Shown: positions 34,311 through 45,533, counted from the first letter of the stretch. The stretch is 64,000 nucleotides of DNA from an uncultured Paracoccaceae bacterium (GCA_947489705.1 CANLEQ010000010.1:1-64000), one strand, 5' to 3'. Notes: a model not told the origin generated them from the sequence alone. Numbers and translations are program-made.

Positions 34311-37300
34311 ATGCCGCACGACGCGACGCTTCCGCCCACGATCCTTCCGATATCGCCCTATCCCGACGTCGATAAGGTGCTCGACGAGCTCATCGCGCAA
34401 GCCGATCTTTCGGTGGAGGACCGCAAGTCCATCCATGGCCGTGCCGCCGAGCTGGTTCGCGCGATCCGCGACGATGCGCGTCCGGGCATGATGGAGGTCT
34501 TCCTCGCCGAATACGGCCTTTCGACCGAGGAAGGCATCGCGCTCATGTGTCTTGCGGAGGCGCTGCTGCGCGTGCCCGACGCGCCCACGATCGATGCGCT
34601 GATCGAGGACAAGATCGCACCGGGCGACTGGGGCACCCATATGGGCCACTCGACATCGTCGCTCGTCAACGCCTCGACCTGGGCGCTGATGCTGACGGGG
34701 CGCGTGCTCGACAGGAAACGGCCGAGCCCGGTGCGCGTCCTGCGCGGCGCCGTGAAGCGCCTGGGCGAGCCGGTGATCCGCAGCGCGACGGGCCATGCGA
34801 TGCGCGAGATGGGCCGCCAGTTCGTCCTTGGGGAGACCATGGAAAAGGCCATGGACCGCGCCGCGAAGCAGGAGGCCAAGGGCTACACCTATTCCTACGA
34901 CATGCTCGGCGAGGCGGCACGGACCTATGACGATGCGCGCCGCTATCGCGACGCCTATGACGACGCGATCGAGAAGATCGCCGAGGCCGCCACCCATGAC
35001 AGCATCGCGAAGAATCCCGGCATCTCGGTCAAGCTCTCGGCGCTGCATCCGCGCTACGAGCTGGCGCAGCATGCCCGCGTGCTCGACGAGATCGTCCCCC
35101 TCGTGGCGGATCTGGCCGCCAAGGCCGCACGGCTCGGGATCGGCTTCAACATCGACGCGGAGGAAGCGGCGCGTCTGGGCCTGTCGCTCCAGGTGATCGA
35201 ACGCGTCCTGCGCGATCGGCGTCTGGAGGGATGGAACGGGTTCGGCGTGGTCGTGCAGGCCTATGGGCCCCGCGCGGGCTACGTCATCGACTGGATCGCG
35301 GCGCAGGCCGAGCGGCTCGGCCGCACCATCATGGTCCGCCTGGTCAAGGGAGCCTACTGGGATACCGAAGTGAAGCTGTCGCAGGTCGAGGGCCTGTCGA
35401 GCTTTCCCGTCTTCACCCGCAAGCCCGCGACGGATGTGAGCTATCTCGCCAATGCGCGCAAGCTGCTGGGGAAACGCGCGCATATCTATCCGCAATTCGC
35501 GACCCACAATGCGGGCACGGTGGCCGCGGTGCTGCACATGGCCGACGATATGGGCGCCGCGACGGACGAATACGAGTTCCAGCGCCTGCACGGCATGGGC
35601 GAGGCGTTGCATGACATCGTCATGGCCCGCCACGGCACGCGGTGCCGGATCTACGCGCCCGTGGGCGCCCATCGCGACCTGCTGGCCTATCTGGTGCGCA
35701 GGCTTCTGGAGAACGGTGCCAACAGCAGCTTCGTCAACCAGATCGTCGACCGCTCCGTCCCGCCCGAGCAGGTCGCGGCCGACCCGTTCGAGGCGCTGGG
35801 CTATGCGGCACCCGTCACGCCCGGGACCGACCTCTTCCTGCCCGAGCGCCGCAATTCCAAGGGATGGGATCTGGCCTGCGCGGAACATCTTGCGGAAATC
35901 GACGCAGCGCGGTCGCCCTTCGCGAGCGAACCCTGGGTTGTCGCGCCGATCCTCGCCGGGACGGCCGAGCCGGAAGCGGCGCATGAGCGCGCGAACCCCG
36001 CACGTCCGGACGAGGTCGCGGGCAAGGTACGCAATGCGAGCACCGCCGACGCCGCGACCGCGATCGCCCATGCCACGATCTGGGAGGCATCCCCTGCCGA
36101 GCGGGCGCGCATCCTCAATGCCGCGGCCGATCTTTACGAGGAGAATTTCGGCGAGATCTTCGCCATCCTCGCGCGCGAGGCCGGCAAGACCCTGTCGGAC
36201 GCGATGGCGGAGTTGCGCGAGGCGGTGGACTTCCTGCGCTACTACGCGGCGCAAATCAACGATCTGTCGGAACCGCCGCTCGGGATCTTCACCTGCATCT
36301 CGCCCTGGAACTTTCCGCTCGCGATCTTCACCGGCCAGGTCGCGGCAGCCCTTGCCGCGGGCAATGCCGTGCTGGCCAAGCCGGCCGAGCAGACGCCGGT
36401 CATCGCTTCGCTTGCGGTGACGCTCCTGCACCGGGCGGGCGTGCCGGCCGCGGCGCTGCAACTGCTGCCCGGCGGCGGCGAGATCGGCGCCGCGCTGACG
36501 AGCGATCCGCGGATCGCCGGCGTGGCCTTTACCGGATCGACCGCCACGGCCCGCAGGATCAAGCAGGCGATGGCCCAGAACTGCGACCCCGGCGCGCCGC
36601 TCATCGCCGAGACGGGCGGGCTCAACGCCATGATCGTCGACAGCACCGCCCTGCCCGAACAGGCCGTGCGGGACATCCTGCAATCGTCGTTCCAGTCGGC
36701 GGGCCAGCGATGCTCCGCGCTGCGGTGCCTCTATCTGCAGGAGGATATCGCCAAGGATTTCCTGAAGATGCTGAAGGGCGCGATGGACGCCTTCCGGCTC
36801 GACGATCCGTGGCAGATCCACGCCGATAGCGGCCCCCTGATCGACGCGGCCGCGCATGCGCGGATCGCGGACTATGTCAGCGCCGCCCGCAAGGAAGGTC
36901 GCCTGATCCATCAGACCGCCTCTCCCGACGAGGGACATTTCCTGTCGCCCTGCCTCATCCGTGTCGGGGGCATCGAGGACATGGATCGCGAGGTGTTCGG
37001 GCCGGTCTTGCACGTGGCGACCTTCAAGTCGCAGCAGATCGACAAGGTGGTCGATGCGATCAATTCGACGGGATACGGCCTGACCTTCGGGCTGCACACC
37101 CGCATCGACGACAGGGTGCAGCAGGTGACGGACCGGATCGAGGCCGGCAATCTCTACGTCAACCGCAACCAGATAGGCGCCATCGTCGGTTCGCAGCCCT
37201 TCGGCGGCGAAAAGCTGTCGGGCACGGGCCCCAAGGCGGGCGGCCCGTTCTACCTGCCACGCTTTGCGCAGCCGACGATGCCCGCGTCGCCGCCCGAGAC

Positions 37301-37706
37301 GCAGCGCGACATGCCGGGCCCCACGGGCGAATCGAACCGCCTGAGGCTGGTTCCGCGGGACCCTGTGCTCTGCCTCGGTCCGACGGAGAAGGATCACAAG
37401 GCGCAGGTCGCGGGCGTCGAGGCGATCGGGGGGATCGCAAAGGTCGTGACCGAGTTGCCGGATCTGAGCGTCGTGCCCGCCTTCGGTTCGGCCATCTGGT
37501 GGGGCGACAACGACACGGCCCGGATGCTAGCCAGGCAACTGGCGCAGCGCGAGGGCCCGCTCCTGCGCCTGGTGACCGGTTCCATCACGGTGCCCGACGT
37601 CATGCACGAGCGCCATCTCTGCGTCGACACGACCGCGTCGGGCGGCAACGCGGCCCTGCTGGCCGAGGTGGCGGAGAACGATCCGCATCGCCACGCCGCC
37701 GAATGA
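34311..37706 (+). CDS. putA: Bifunctional proline dehydrogenase / glutamate-semialdehyde dehydrogenase
   Basis: 1131 aa. Oxidises proline to glutamate in two steps with channelling. The FAD-binding PRODH barrel occupies about residues 110-480 (SVKLSALHPRYE, RLVKGAYWDTEVK, FATHNAGTVAAVLH). The aldehyde dehydrogenase spans about 540-980 (SPWNFPLAIFTGQVAAAL, AFTGSTATARRI, AETGGLNAMIVDS, and SAGQRCSALRC with the catalytic Cys). It lacks the N-terminal ribbon-helix-helix repressor domain of E. coli PutA, consistent with control by the separate PutR. ATG 34311 has AGGAGAA upstream. The C-terminal about 120 residues form the domain typical of longer PutA proteins. Confidence 0.96.
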   Translation: MPHDATLPPTILPISPYPDVDKVLDELIAQADLSVEDRKSIHGRAAELVRAIRDDARPGMMEVFLAEYGLSTEEGIALMCLAEALLRVPDAPTIDALIEDKIAPGDWGTHMGHSTSSLVNASTWALMLTGRVLDRKRPSPVRVLRGAVKRLGEPVIRSATGHAMREMGRQFVLGETMEKAMDRAAKQEAKGYTYSYDMLGEAARTYDDARRYRDAYDDAIEKIAEAATHDSIAKNPGISVKLSALHPRYELAQHARVLDEIVPLVADLAAKAARLGIGFNIDAEEAARLGLSLQVIERVLRDRRLEGWNGFGVVVQAYGPRAGYVIDWIAAQAERLGRTIMVRLVKGAYWDTEVKLSQVEGLSSFPVFTRKPATDVSYLANARKLLGKRAHIYPQFATHNAGTVAAVLHMADDMGAATDEYEFQRLHGMGEALHDIVMARHGTRCRIYAPVGAHRDLLAYLVRRLLENGANSSFVNQIVDRSVPPEQVAADPFEALGYAAPVTPGTDLFLPERRNSKGWDLACAEHLAEIDAARSPFASEPWVVAPILAGTAEPEAAHERANPARPDEVAGKVRNASTADAATAIAHATIWEASPAERARILNAAADLYEENFGEIFAILAREAGKTLSDAMAELREAVDFLRYYAAQINDLSEPPLGIFTCISPWNFPLAIFTGQVAAALAAGNAVLAKPAEQTPVIASLAVTLLHRAGVPAAALQLLPGGGEIGAALTSDPRIAGVAFTGSTATARRIKQAMAQNCDPGAPLIAETGGLNAMIVDSTALPEQAVRDILQSSFQSAGQRCSALRCLYLQEDIAKDFLKMLKGAMDAFRLDDPWQIHADSGPLIDAAAHARIADYVSAARKEGRLIHQTASPDEGHFLSPCLIRVGGIEDMDREVFGPVLHVATFKSQQIDKVVDAINSTGYGLTFGLHTRIDDRVQQVTDRIEAGNLYVNRNQIGAIVGSQPFGGEKLSGTGPKAGGPFYLPRFAQPTMPASPPETQRDMPGPTGESNRLRLVPRDPVLCLGPTEKDHKAQVAGVEAIGGIAKVVTELPDLSVVPAFGSAIWWGDNDTARMLARQLAQREGPLLRLVTGSITVPDVMHERHLCVDTTASGGNAALLAEVAENDPHRHAAE

Positions 37707-37760
37707 GCGCCGATCGCAGGACCGCTTGACCGCTTCGGGGTCGGGAACTAAGCGACATGC

Positions 37761-38495
37761 ATGTTCCCGATCCGCGATCACAACCCGTCGAGCCGCATTC
37801 CCTGGGTCACATTCGCGCTGATCGCCGTGAACGTGGTGGTCTTTCTGGCCACCCTGCCCGCGCTCTCGTCACAGGCGACGGCGATCGCGTTGCTGGAACG
37901 CTACGCCGCGGTCCCCGCGATCGCCGCGCCGCTGACCTTCGTGACATCGCAATTCCTGCACGGGAGCCTTCTGCACCTTGCGGGCAACATGTGGTTCCTC
38001 TGGCTCTACGGCGACAATCTCGAGGACGAGATGGGCCCGGTCAGGTATCTCGGCTTCTACCTTTTTTGCGGGGTAGCCGCGGCGCTGGCGCAGACCCTGT
38101 CGGAACCCGGATCGACGGTGCCGATGGTCGGCGCCTCTGGGGCCATTGCCGGTGTGATGGGGGGCTACCTGCTGCTTTTCCCCAAGGCGCGTATCGATAT
38201 CCTGGTCATCTTCATCATATTCTTCCGCATCTTTCCGATCCCGGCATGGATCGTGCTGGGGCTGTGGTTCGCGATCCAGATCTTCTCTGGTGCGGCGACC
38301 CCGGCGGGGATCGGCGGCGTCGCCTACTGGGCGCATGCCGGCGGCTTTCTCGCAGGGCTGATGCTGACCTATCCGCTCTGGCGGCGGTTGGGGGGGCGCC
38401 GTTTCTGGAACGCCACGCACGGCCATCCGCCGCATCCCGAAGCGCGCTATACCACGCGCCGGACGCCCATCCCGAAAGCCGGGCGTCGCCGCTAG
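37761..38495 (+). CDS. Rhomboid family intramembrane serine protease
   Basis: 244 aa, six or more membrane helices. The Ser/His dyad is in GASGAIAG (about residue 125) and YWAHAGGFLAG (about 196), with the HGSLLHLAGNMWFLWLYG loop (including the conserved Asn) before them. It cleaves membrane proteins within their helices; the substrate is unknown. The C-terminus is Arg/His-rich. It lies alone between putA and a convergent suhB-like gene. Confidence 0.93.
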   Translation: MFPIRDHNPSSRIPWVTFALIAVNVVVFLATLPALSSQATAIALLERYAAVPAIAAPLTFVTSQFLHGSLLHLAGNMWFLWLYGDNLEDEMGPVRYLGFYLFCGVAAALAQTLSEPGSTVPMVGASGAIAGVMGGYLLLFPKARIDILVIFIIFFRIFPIPAWIVLGLWFAIQIFSGAATPAGIGGVAYWAHAGGFLAGLMLTYPLWRRLGGRRFWNATHGHPPHPEARYTTRRTPIPKAGRRR

Positions 38496-38519
38496 GACCA
38501 CTCGCTGCGCCGCGCAGGG

Positions 38520-39308
38520 TCAGGCGTTGCGGATCACCTTGGCGAAGGTATCGAAGATCTGCGAATTCGCCGCCACAAGAGCGCGCGAGGAGAAGATGTC
38601 GCCCGCCTCGCCGATCGGTTCGACAAGGCCGCCGGCTTCGCGAACGAGCAGCAGGCCCGCCGCCACGTCCCAGGGATGGATCCCACGCTCCCAATAGCCG
38701 TCGTAGCGGCCCGCGGCGACATAGGCGAGATCGAGCGCCGCGGCCCCCATCCGGCGCACGCCGGCGGTCGCCGGCAGGAGGCGGCCCAGATCCTGCATCA
38801 CTGCCGGCAGCTCCGGACGCCCACCGAAGGGAAGCCCGGTCGCGAAGATCGCTTCGATCAGTCGATGCCGGTCCGACACGCGCAGGCGCGCGTTGTTGAG
38901 GAAGGCACCGCCGCCCTTTTCGGCAAAGAACATCTCGTCCTTGGCGGCGTCGAAGACGACGGCGGCAACGATCTCGCCCTTGTGCTCGAGCGCGATAGAG
39001 ATCGCCCAATGCGGCAGGCCGTGAAGATAATTGGTCGTTCCATCGAGCGGATCGACGATCCAGCGGCGGGTGGGGTCGGTCCCGGCAACTTCTTCCGTTT
39101 CCTCGCCGAGCCATCCGTAATTCGGCCGCTCGCTTAGCAGGATGTCGCGCAGGGTGCGTTCGGCCGCGATATCCGCGCGGCTCACGAAATCGCCGGCGCC
39201 CTTGGAGGAGACCTGGAGGTTCTCGACCTCGCGGAAATCCTTGACGAGGCCGCGCGCGGCCGTGCGCGCCGCCTTGATCATGATGTTGAGATTGGCGCTG
39301 CCCGGCAT
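38520..39308 (-). CDS. suhB: Inositol monophosphatase family protein (SuhB-like)
   Basis: 262 aa. Mg/Li-type phosphatase: GEETEEV and WIVDPLDGTTNYLHGLP (metal site 1 and 2), then WERGIHPWDVAAGLLLVREAGG (metal and inositol contacts). The family includes SuhB, which also joins ribosomal-RNA antitermination complexes in E. coli; which role applies here is unknown. ATG 39308 gives MPGSANLNIMIKAARTAAR, the typical start. Confidence 0.92.
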   Translation of the reverse strand: MPGSANLNIMIKAARTAARGLVKDFREVENLQVSSKGAGDFVSRADIAAERTLRDILLSERPNYGWLGEETEEVAGTDPTRRWIVDPLDGTTNYLHGLPHWAISIALEHKGEIVAAVVFDAAKDEMFFAEKGGGAFLNNARLRVSDRHRLIEAIFATGLPFGGRPELPAVMQDLGRLLPATAGVRRMGAAALDLAYVAAGRYDGYWERGIHPWDVAAGLLLVREAGGLVEPIGEAGDIFSSRALVAANSQIFDTFAKVIRNA

Positions 39309-39391
39309 GGCCCTGCCCTTCCTGTCGATTGGAGGTCAGCGCATACGTGAGGGCGCAGCGATTGCCAAGACCCGGCCTTGCCCGGGGCCGT

Positions 39392-40318
39392 TCAGGCGGG
39401 CGCGCGCTCGTGGAACTGGCGTTGCAGCTTCACCGGCTCGGTCCGCGCGAGCTTCAGGACATGCGACATGAAGGGCGTCGTCGTCTCGGCGCTGCGGGTG
39501 GCGGCATAAAGGCGGCGGGTCAGGCCCGTTTCGGTGATCGGGCGGGTGACGTAATCGCTCTGCATCCGCACGTCGCGGACCACCCAGTCGGGAAGCACGG
39601 CGACGCCGCGCATCGACGCCACGAGGAGCAGGATCACGGCGGTAAGCTCGACCTGGCGGATGGCGGCGGGCTCGATCCCGGCGGGGGTCAGCAACGCGCT
39701 GAAGACATCGAGGCGCGCGCGTTCGACCGGATAGGTGATGAGCGTCTGGTCGCGAAAATCCTCGGCGGTCACGAAGGGCTGGGCCGCGAGTGGATGGCGC
39801 GACGAGGCCACGAAAATCGGCTCGTAGTCGAAAAGCGGCGTGAAATCGACGCCCGGAAGGTCCTCGGGGTCGGACGAGACCACCAGATCGACCTCTTCAC
39901 GCTGAAGCGCCGGCAGCGCGCCGAAAGCGAGGCCGGGGCGGATATCCACGTCGACATCCGGCCAGGCCTGCCGGAACTTCTCGAGCACCGGGAACAGCCA
40001 TTCGAAACAGGCGTGGCATTCGATGGCGATGTGCAGCCGCCCGGTCTTGCCCGATTGCAGGCCGGCGAACTCGACCTCGAGTGCTGCGATCTCGGGCAGG
40101 ATCCGCTCGGCCACGCGCAGAAGACGCATGCCAGCCGCCGAAAGCTTCATCGGTTTCGAACGCCGCACGAAGAGCTCGACGCCGACCTGGTCCTCGAGGC
40201 CCTTGACCTGATGCGACAGCGCGCTCTGTGTGATGTTGAGCCGATCGGCGGCGCGGGCAAGCCCACCTTCCTCATGGATCGCCTTGATCGTACGCAGATG
40301 TCGAAACTCGATATGCAT
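39392..40318 (-). CDS. metR: LysR-family regulator, MetR-like
   Basis: 308 aa. HTH (MHIEFRHLRTIKAIHEEG, then ADRLNITQSALSHQVKGLE) and a ligand domain that closely follows E. coli MetR: LHIAIECHACFEWL, VDLVVSSD, LITYPVERARLDVF, AVLPDWVV. MetR senses homocysteine and controls met genes. It is divergent from metF with 94 bases between, supporting that identity. ATG 40318 was chosen because the HTH starts there; longer frames would reach into the metF control region. Confidence 0.9.
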   Translation of the reverse strand: MHIEFRHLRTIKAIHEEGGLARAADRLNITQSALSHQVKGLEDQVGVELFVRRSKPMKLSAAGMRLLRVAERILPEIAALEVEFAGLQSGKTGRLHIAIECHACFEWLFPVLEKFRQAWPDVDVDIRPGLAFGALPALQREEVDLVVSSDPEDLPGVDFTPLFDYEPIFVASSRHPLAAQPFVTAEDFRDQTLITYPVERARLDVFSALLTPAGIEPAAIRQVELTAVILLLVASMRGVAVLPDWVVRDVRMQSDYVTRPITETGLTRRLYAATRSAETTTPFMSHVLKLARTEPVKLQRQFHERAPA

Positions 40319-40412
40319 GCTGACGCTCGGCTCATGATTGTCTTGAAAGTTATGAATTTGTCTCACGGTCCGTCTCGTGGGACAAGTGCCCAGAAATCGA
40401 GGATCGTGCCCC

Positions 40413-41276
40413 ATGACCAAACCGACCATCTCTTTCGAGTTCTTTCCGCCGAAGACACTCGAGGCGTCGTTTCGCCTGTGGGACACGATCCATGCGCTCG
40501 CGCCGCTCGATCCCGCTTTCGTCTCCGTCACCTACGGCGCGGGTGGCACCACGCGCGAACTGACCCACGAGGCGGTGACGACGATCAGCAAGACGACCGG
40601 CCTGCGCGTCGCGGCGCATCTCACCTGCGTCAATGCCAGCCGCGAGGAAACACTGGAAATTGCGCGCGGCTATGCGCAAGCCGGCGTGCGCGACATCGTT
40701 GCGCTGCGCGGCGACATGCCGGGCGGCAGCGCGTTCGAAGCGCATCCCGACGGGTTCGCCAATTCCGTCGAGCTGATCGAGGCGCTGGCAGCCACCGGCG
40801 ATTTTACCCTCCATGTGGGCGCCTATCCCGACCGGCATCCGGACGCCGCGACCGAGATGGCGGATGTCGAGTACCTCAAGCGCAAGATCGACGCCGGTGC
40901 GCAATCGGCCATCACGCAGTTCTTCTTCGAGACCGACACGTTCTTCCGGTTCCGCGACCGTTGCGTGGCGGCCGGGATCGACGCGCCGATCGTCCCGGGT
41001 GTCCTGCCGATCGAGAACTGGAAGGGCGTGAAGAAATTCGCGACTTCCTGCGGCACGCCGATCCCCGCCTGGCTCGACGACGCGTTCGGGACTGCCGGCG
41101 ACGGTGCGGCGGCGGAGGCGCTTTCGAAGGAGCTTGCGATCGACATGTGCGGCAAGCTGATCGCGGGCGGTGCCGAGCACCTGCATTTCTACACGCTCAA
41201 CAAGCCGCACCTGACGCGCGATGTGGTGCACGCCCTGGGCCTCGCCCCCGATCGCGCCCTCGAAGACGTCGCATGA
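40413..41276 (+). CDS. metF: Methylenetetrahydrofolate reductase
   Basis: 287 aa. Reduces 5,10-methylene-THF to 5-methyl-THF, the methyl donor for methionine. FAD-binding barrel: SFEFFPPKT (catalytic Glu), FVSVTYGAGG, ALRGDMPGG, SAITQFFFETDTFFRF, and HFYTLNKPH at the end. ATG 40413 has GAGGA about 8 bases upstream. Supplies the B12-dependent system encoded at 24.3-29.4 kb; the methyl-THF:corrinoid methyltransferase itself is not in view. Stretch 41277-41499 after it contains nothing recognisable beyond the valS promoter region. Confidence 0.95.
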   Translation: MTKPTISFEFFPPKTLEASFRLWDTIHALAPLDPAFVSVTYGAGGTTRELTHEAVTTISKTTGLRVAAHLTCVNASREETLEIARGYAQAGVRDIVALRGDMPGGSAFEAHPDGFANSVELIEALAATGDFTLHVGAYPDRHPDAATEMADVEYLKRKIDAGAQSAITQFFFETDTFFRFRDRCVAAGIDAPIVPGVLPIENWKGVKKFATSCGTPIPAWLDDAFGTAGDGAAAEALSKELAIDMCGKLIAGGAEHLHFYTLNKPHLTRDVVHALGLAPDRALEDVA

Positions 41277-41499
41277 TCGCGGTCCCGGGTTTCCCATGCG
41301 GTCCGATCCGGAGCGTTTGACGAGGGCGAGATCCGCGGGCCCGCCGCAGATCGCCTCCATGCGACGGGCGCAGCAAGCTACCTGATCCTGCCTGCCGACG
41401 GCCCGAGCGCAGGCGCGGCCCTCGCGCACCGAAGGCCCCTTCCCGTTGCCTTTCGATTTGGCTATCCCGGCCTCCAAGTTTTGAGGAAGGACAGCCGCC

Positions 41500-44421
41500 A
41501 TGCCGATGGAAAAATCATTCGACGCAGCCGCGCGCGAACCCGACATCTCCGCCGCATGGGAACGTGCCGGATGTTTCGTCGCGGGCGCCAACGCCAAGCC
41601 CGGCGCGTCGTCCTTTTCCATCCTGCTGCCGCCACCGAACGTGACCGGGTTCCTCCATGCGGGCCACGGATTCAACCACACGCTGATGGACATCCTCACC
41701 CGCTGGCACCGGATGAAGGGGGACGACACGCTCTGGCAGCCGGGCCTCGATCATGCCGGCATCGCGACGCAGCTGGTTGTCGAGCGGCAGCTCTCCGAAC
41801 AGGGCATCAGGCGCGCCGATCTCGGGCGCGAGGCCTTCGTCGAGAAGGTCTGGGAGTGGAAGGCCACCTCCGGAGGCCAGATTGTCGAGCAGGACAAGCG
41901 CCTCGGCTGCTCCATGGACTGGTCGCGCGAGGCCTTCACGATGCAGGGCGCGCCGGGCGACCCGTCGCCCGAAGACGGGCCCAACTTCCACGACGCCGTG
42001 ATCCGCGTTTTCTGCGACATGTACGAGAACGGCCACATCTATCGCGGCAAGCGGCTGGTGAACTGGGACCCTCATTTCGAGACCGCGATCTCGGATCTCG
42101 AGGTCGAGAACAAGGAAGTGCCGGGCCATATGTGGCACTTCAAGTACCCGCTCGCCGGCGGCGCGACCTATACCTATGCCGAGAAGGACGAGGACGGAAA
42201 CGTCCTCTTCGAGGAGGAGCGCGACTACATCTCGATCGCAACGACGCGTCCCGAAACAATGCTTGGCGACGGCGCGGTCGCGGTCCATCCCGACGATCCG
42301 CGCTATGCACCGATCGTGGGCCAGCTATGCGAGATCCCGGTCGGCCCCAGGGAGCATCGCCGTCTGATCCCAATCATCACCGACGAATATCCCGATCCCG
42401 ATTTCGGCTCGGGTGCGGTCAAGATCACCGGCGCGCATGACTTCAACGACTACGACGTCGCGAAACGCGGCGGCATCCCGATGTACCGGCTGATGGATAC
42501 GAAGGGCCACATGCGGGACGACGGCGTGCCCTATGTCGAGGCCGCGGGCATCGCGATGGAGGTGGCACAAGGGGGCCGCACCCTTTCCGAGGCCGAAGCC
42601 GATGCGCTGAACCTCGTCCCCGACGACCTGCGCGGGCTCGACCGGTTCGAGGCGCGCAACCGCGTGGTGGAGCAGATCACCTCCGAAGGGCTCGCCGTCA
42701 TGGTCGTGCCCACCGATCCGCGGCTGGGCGACCCCGCCAAGCCCACCGCGCCCGAAGAGGGCGGCGAGCCGCGCGGCGAACAGCTGACGCCGCTGGTCGA
42801 GGCCAAGCCGATCATGCAGCCCTTCGGCGACCGCTCGAAGGTCGTGATCGAGCCGATGCTGACCGACCAGTGGTTCGTCGATACCTCCCGCATCGTCGGC
42901 CCGGCGCTCGACGCCGTGCGCTCGGGCGAGGTGAAGATCATCCCCGAAAGCGGTGAAAAGACATACTTCAACTGGCTCGAGAACATCGAGCCGTGGTGCA
43001 TCTCCCGCCAGCTCTGGTGGGGGCATCGAATTCCGGTTTGGTTCGACGCAGACGGCAACCAGTTCTGCGCCCCCAACGAAGCCGAGGCACGCGCGAAGGC
43101 TGGCGACGACCGGGGGCTCACGCGCGATCCCGATGTCCTCGACACGTGGTTCTCCTCCGGGCTCTGGCCCATCGGCACGCTCGGTTGGGGCGACGAAGAC
43201 CAGACCTTCATGGAGCGGTATTTTCCGACCTCCGTGCTCATCACCGGGTCGGATATCCTGTTCTTCTGGGTCGCGCGGATGATGATGATGCAATACGCGG
43301 TCGTGGGCCAGAAACCTTTCGACACCGTCTATCTGCATGGCCTCGTGCGCGACGCCAAGGGGCAGAAGATGTCGAAGTCGATCGGTAACGTGGTCGATCC
43401 GCTGGACCTCGTGGATCGCTACGGCGCGGATGCCTACCGGTTCAACAATGCGGCGATGGCAACGGCTACCGGAACCATCCGGTTGGATGAGAAACGCATC
43501 GAAGGGTACCGCAACTTCACGACAAAACTCTGGAACGCCTTTCGCTTTGCCGAGATGAACGAGGCACTCGGCACCCGTTCCGGGGATGTGCCGAAGCCCA
43601 ACGCGACGGTGAACAAGTGGATCGTCGGCGAAGTCGCGCGGACCCGCGAAGAGGTCGACGCGGCGCTCGAGGCGTTCCGCTTCAACGATGCGGCCGACGT
43701 GCTCTATCGCTTCGTCTGGGGGGTGGTCTGCGACTGGTATGTCGAATTTTCCAAGCCGCTCTTCGGCTCGGACGATCAGGGGGTGATCGACGAGACCCGC
43801 ACGGTGATGGCGTGGGTCCTCGACCAGTGCCTGATCCTGCTGCATCCGATGATGCCCTTCGTCACCGAGGAGCTCTGGGCGGGCGACAGGATGCTCGCCG
43901 TCAGTGACTGGCCCGCCTACACGGCGACGGATCTGGTGGACGCCAGCGCCGCGGACGAGATCGGCTGGGTGATCTCGCTGATCGAGGCGATCCGCTCGGT
44001 GCGCGGCGAGATGAACGTGCCCGCTGCTCTCAAGGTGGAGCTCTTGCAACTCGAACTCGACGATGCGGGACGGCTGGCCTGGGAACGCAACGCCGCGCTG
44101 ATCCAGCGCATGGCGCGCGTAGATCGACTGACCGAAGCCGACGGGGCCCCGAAAGGCGCACTTGCGATTTCGGTGCGCGGCGGCTCGTTTGTTCTGCCGC
44201 TTGCCGGGATCATCGACGTAGCGGCGGAAAAGGAGCGTCTCGCCAAGACGCTGGGCAAGCTGGAGAAGGATCTCGCGGGGCTGAACGGCCGGTTGAAGAA
44301 CCCGAAATTCCTTGCCTCCGCGCCCGACGATGTCGTGGCCGAAACGAAGGCATTGATGGCCGAGAAGTCGGAAGAGAAGGCGCGCCTCGAGACAGCGCTT
44401 GCGCGTTTGGCCGAGATATGA
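41500..44421 (+). CDS. valS: Valyl-tRNA synthetase
   Basis: 973 aa, class Ia. HIGH-like motif in [17 protein letters not shown] (about 44-60), KMSKS in [11 protein letters not shown] (about 625-635), the CP1 editing insertion between them, an anticodon-binding domain, and the C-terminal coiled-coil arm ([18 protein letters not shown]) that grips the tRNA. Start ATG 41500; another ATG two codons later is possible. The stop overlaps the next gene's ATG (ATGA). Confidence 0.96.
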   Translation: MPMEKSFDAAAREPDISAAWERAGCFVAGANAKPGASSFSILLPPPNVTGFLHAGHGFNHTLMDILTRWHRMKGDDTLWQPGLDHAGIATQLVVERQLSEQGIRRADLGREAFVEKVWEWKATSGGQIVEQDKRLGCSMDWSREAFTMQGAPGDPSPEDGPNFHDAVIRVFCDMYENGHIYRGKRLVNWDPHFETAISDLEVENKEVPGHMWHFKYPLAGGATYTYAEKDEDGNVLFEEERDYISIATTRPETMLGDGAVAVHPDDPRYAPIVGQLCEIPVGPREHRRLIPIITDEYPDPDFGSGAVKITGAHDFNDYDVAKRGGIPMYRLMDTKGHMRDDGVPYVEAAGIAMEVAQGGRTLSEAEADALNLVPDDLRGLDRFEARNRVVEQITSEGLAVMVVPTDPRLGDPAKPTAPEEGGEPRGEQLTPLVEAKPIMQPFGDRSKVVIEPMLTDQWFVDTSRIVGPALDAVRSGEVKIIPESGEKTYFNWLENIEPWCISRQLWWGHRIPVWFDADGNQFCAPNEAEARAKAGDDRGLTRDPDVLDTWFSSGLWPIGTLGWGDEDQTFMERYFPTSVLITGSDILFFWVARMMMMQYAVVGQKPFDTVYLHGLVRDAKGQKMSKSIGNVVDPLDLVDRYGADAYRFNNAAMATATGTIRLDEKRIEGYRNFTTKLWNAFRFAEMNEALGTRSGDVPKPNATVNKWIVGEVARTREEVDAALEAFRFNDAADVLYRFVWGVVCDWYVEFSKPLFGSDDQGVIDETRTVMAWVLDQCLILLHPMMPFVTEELWAGDRMLAVSDWPAYTATDLVDASAADEIGWVISLIEAIRSVRGEMNVPAALKVELLQLELDDAGRLAWERNAALIQRMARVDRLTEADGAPKGALAISVRGGSFVLPLAGIIDVAAEKERLAKTLGKLEKDLAGLNGRLKNPKFLASAPDDVVAETKALMAEKSEEKARLETALARLAEI

Positions 44422-45527
44422 GCGGCCCGCGCCTGACCCCCCTGGCCGAAAGCCTGCCCGCGACGGTTCCCTTCGTCGGGCCCGAAACGCTGGAGCGCCA
44501 GGCCGGTCGGGCGTTTGGCGCCCGCCTCGGGGCTAACGAGCTTGCCTTCGGGCCGAGCCCGCGGGCGATCGAGGCGATGACGCGTGCCGCGCAGGATGCC
44601 TGGATGTATCCCGATCCCGAATATCACGAGTTGAAACAGGCTCTTGCGCGCCACCTTTCGATCGATCCCGGACATCTCGTCGTGGGCGGCGGCATCGACG
44701 GATTGCTCGGCTCCACGGTACGCCTGCTCGTCGCGCCCGGCGAAGCGGTGGTGACATCCGCTGGGGCCTATCCGACATTCACGTATCACGCGACGGGCTA
44801 TGGCGGCATCGTCCACACGGTACCCTATCGCGAGGATCTCCAGGATCTGGCGGCATTACGGGACAAGGCCGTCGAGACCGGCGCCAGGCTGATCTATCTG
44901 TCGAACCCCGACAATCCGATGGGGTCGTGGTATGGACCCGAGGAAATCGCCGCGTTCATCGACGGGTTGCCCGACGAAGTCATGCTGCTGCTCGACGAGG
45001 CTTATTTCGAGTGCGCGGATGTCGCGACGGCGCCGGAGCTTGTACCCGACACGCCGAACGTGATCCGGTTCCGGACGTTCTCGAAGGCCTACGGGCTGGC
45101 CGGGATGCGGATCGGGTATGCCATCGCCTCCCGTCGGATGGCCGAGGCCTATAACAAGGTGCGGGACCATTTCGGCGTGTCACGCCTTGCGCATGCGGGA
45201 GCCATGGCGGCGCTGGCGGACCGGGAATACCTGAAGCATATTATGAAAAGCATATCTCAAAGCGTTGATTTCCTGTCGGATACTGCGCGCGCGCATGGCC
45301 TGCTACCATTCCCTACGGCAACCAACTTTGTCACCCTTGATTGCGGCCGGGACGGAAATCATGCGCGCGCCGTCTTGTCGGAACTTGGCGCGCGGGGCGT
45401 GTTCGTACGCATGCCGGGCGTGGCACCGCTCGACCGGTGCATAAGGGTGACCTGCGGGCCGAAAGACGCGATGAACATCTTCGCCGAGGCCCTGCCGGAG
45501 GCACTTGCTGCCGCCAAAAGGCGCTGA
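44418..45527 (+). CDS. PLP aminotransferase, HisC-like fold type I
   Basis: 369 aa. Class I/II aminotransferase resembling histidinol-phosphate or threonine-phosphate enzymes. Pattern: [45 protein letters not shown] (Asn and Asp region), [10 protein letters not shown], and the PLP lysine in [17 protein letters not shown]. The final arginine is in [10 protein letters not shown]. It is translationally coupled to valS, an unusual partner; its true substrate is uncertain. Converges with the serine-glyoxylate aminotransferase gene. Confidence 0.85.
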   Translation: MSGPRLTPLAESLPATVPFVGPETLERQAGRAFGARLGANELAFGPSPRAIEAMTRAAQDAWMYPDPEYHELKQALARHLSIDPGHLVVGGGIDGLLGSTVRLLVAPGEAVVTSAGAYPTFTYHATGYGGIVHTVPYREDLQDLAALRDKAVETGARLIYLSNPDNPMGSWYGPEEIAAFIDGLPDEVMLLLDEAYFECADVATAPELVPDTPNVIRFRTFSKAYGLAGMRIGYAIASRRMAEAYNKVRDHFGVSRLAHAGAMAALADREYLKHIMKSISQSVDFLSDTARAHGLLPFPTATNFVTLDCGRDGNHARAVLSELGARGVFVRMPGVAPLDRCIRVTCGPKDAMNIFAEALPEALAAAKRR

Positions 45528-45533
45528 GGCCGG

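Noticed and set aside
33609-37397. Open frame of 1262 codons on the minus strand across putA
   Set aside because: It is antisense to putA and exists because of high third-position G+C; composition is Arg/His-rich and no domain is visible, while putA has full motif support.
40319-40412. A MetR operator (TGAA-N5-TTCA) between metR and metF
   Set aside because: TGAA-like half-sites occur around 40347-40360 but not with the right inverted spacing, so I did not annotate a site.
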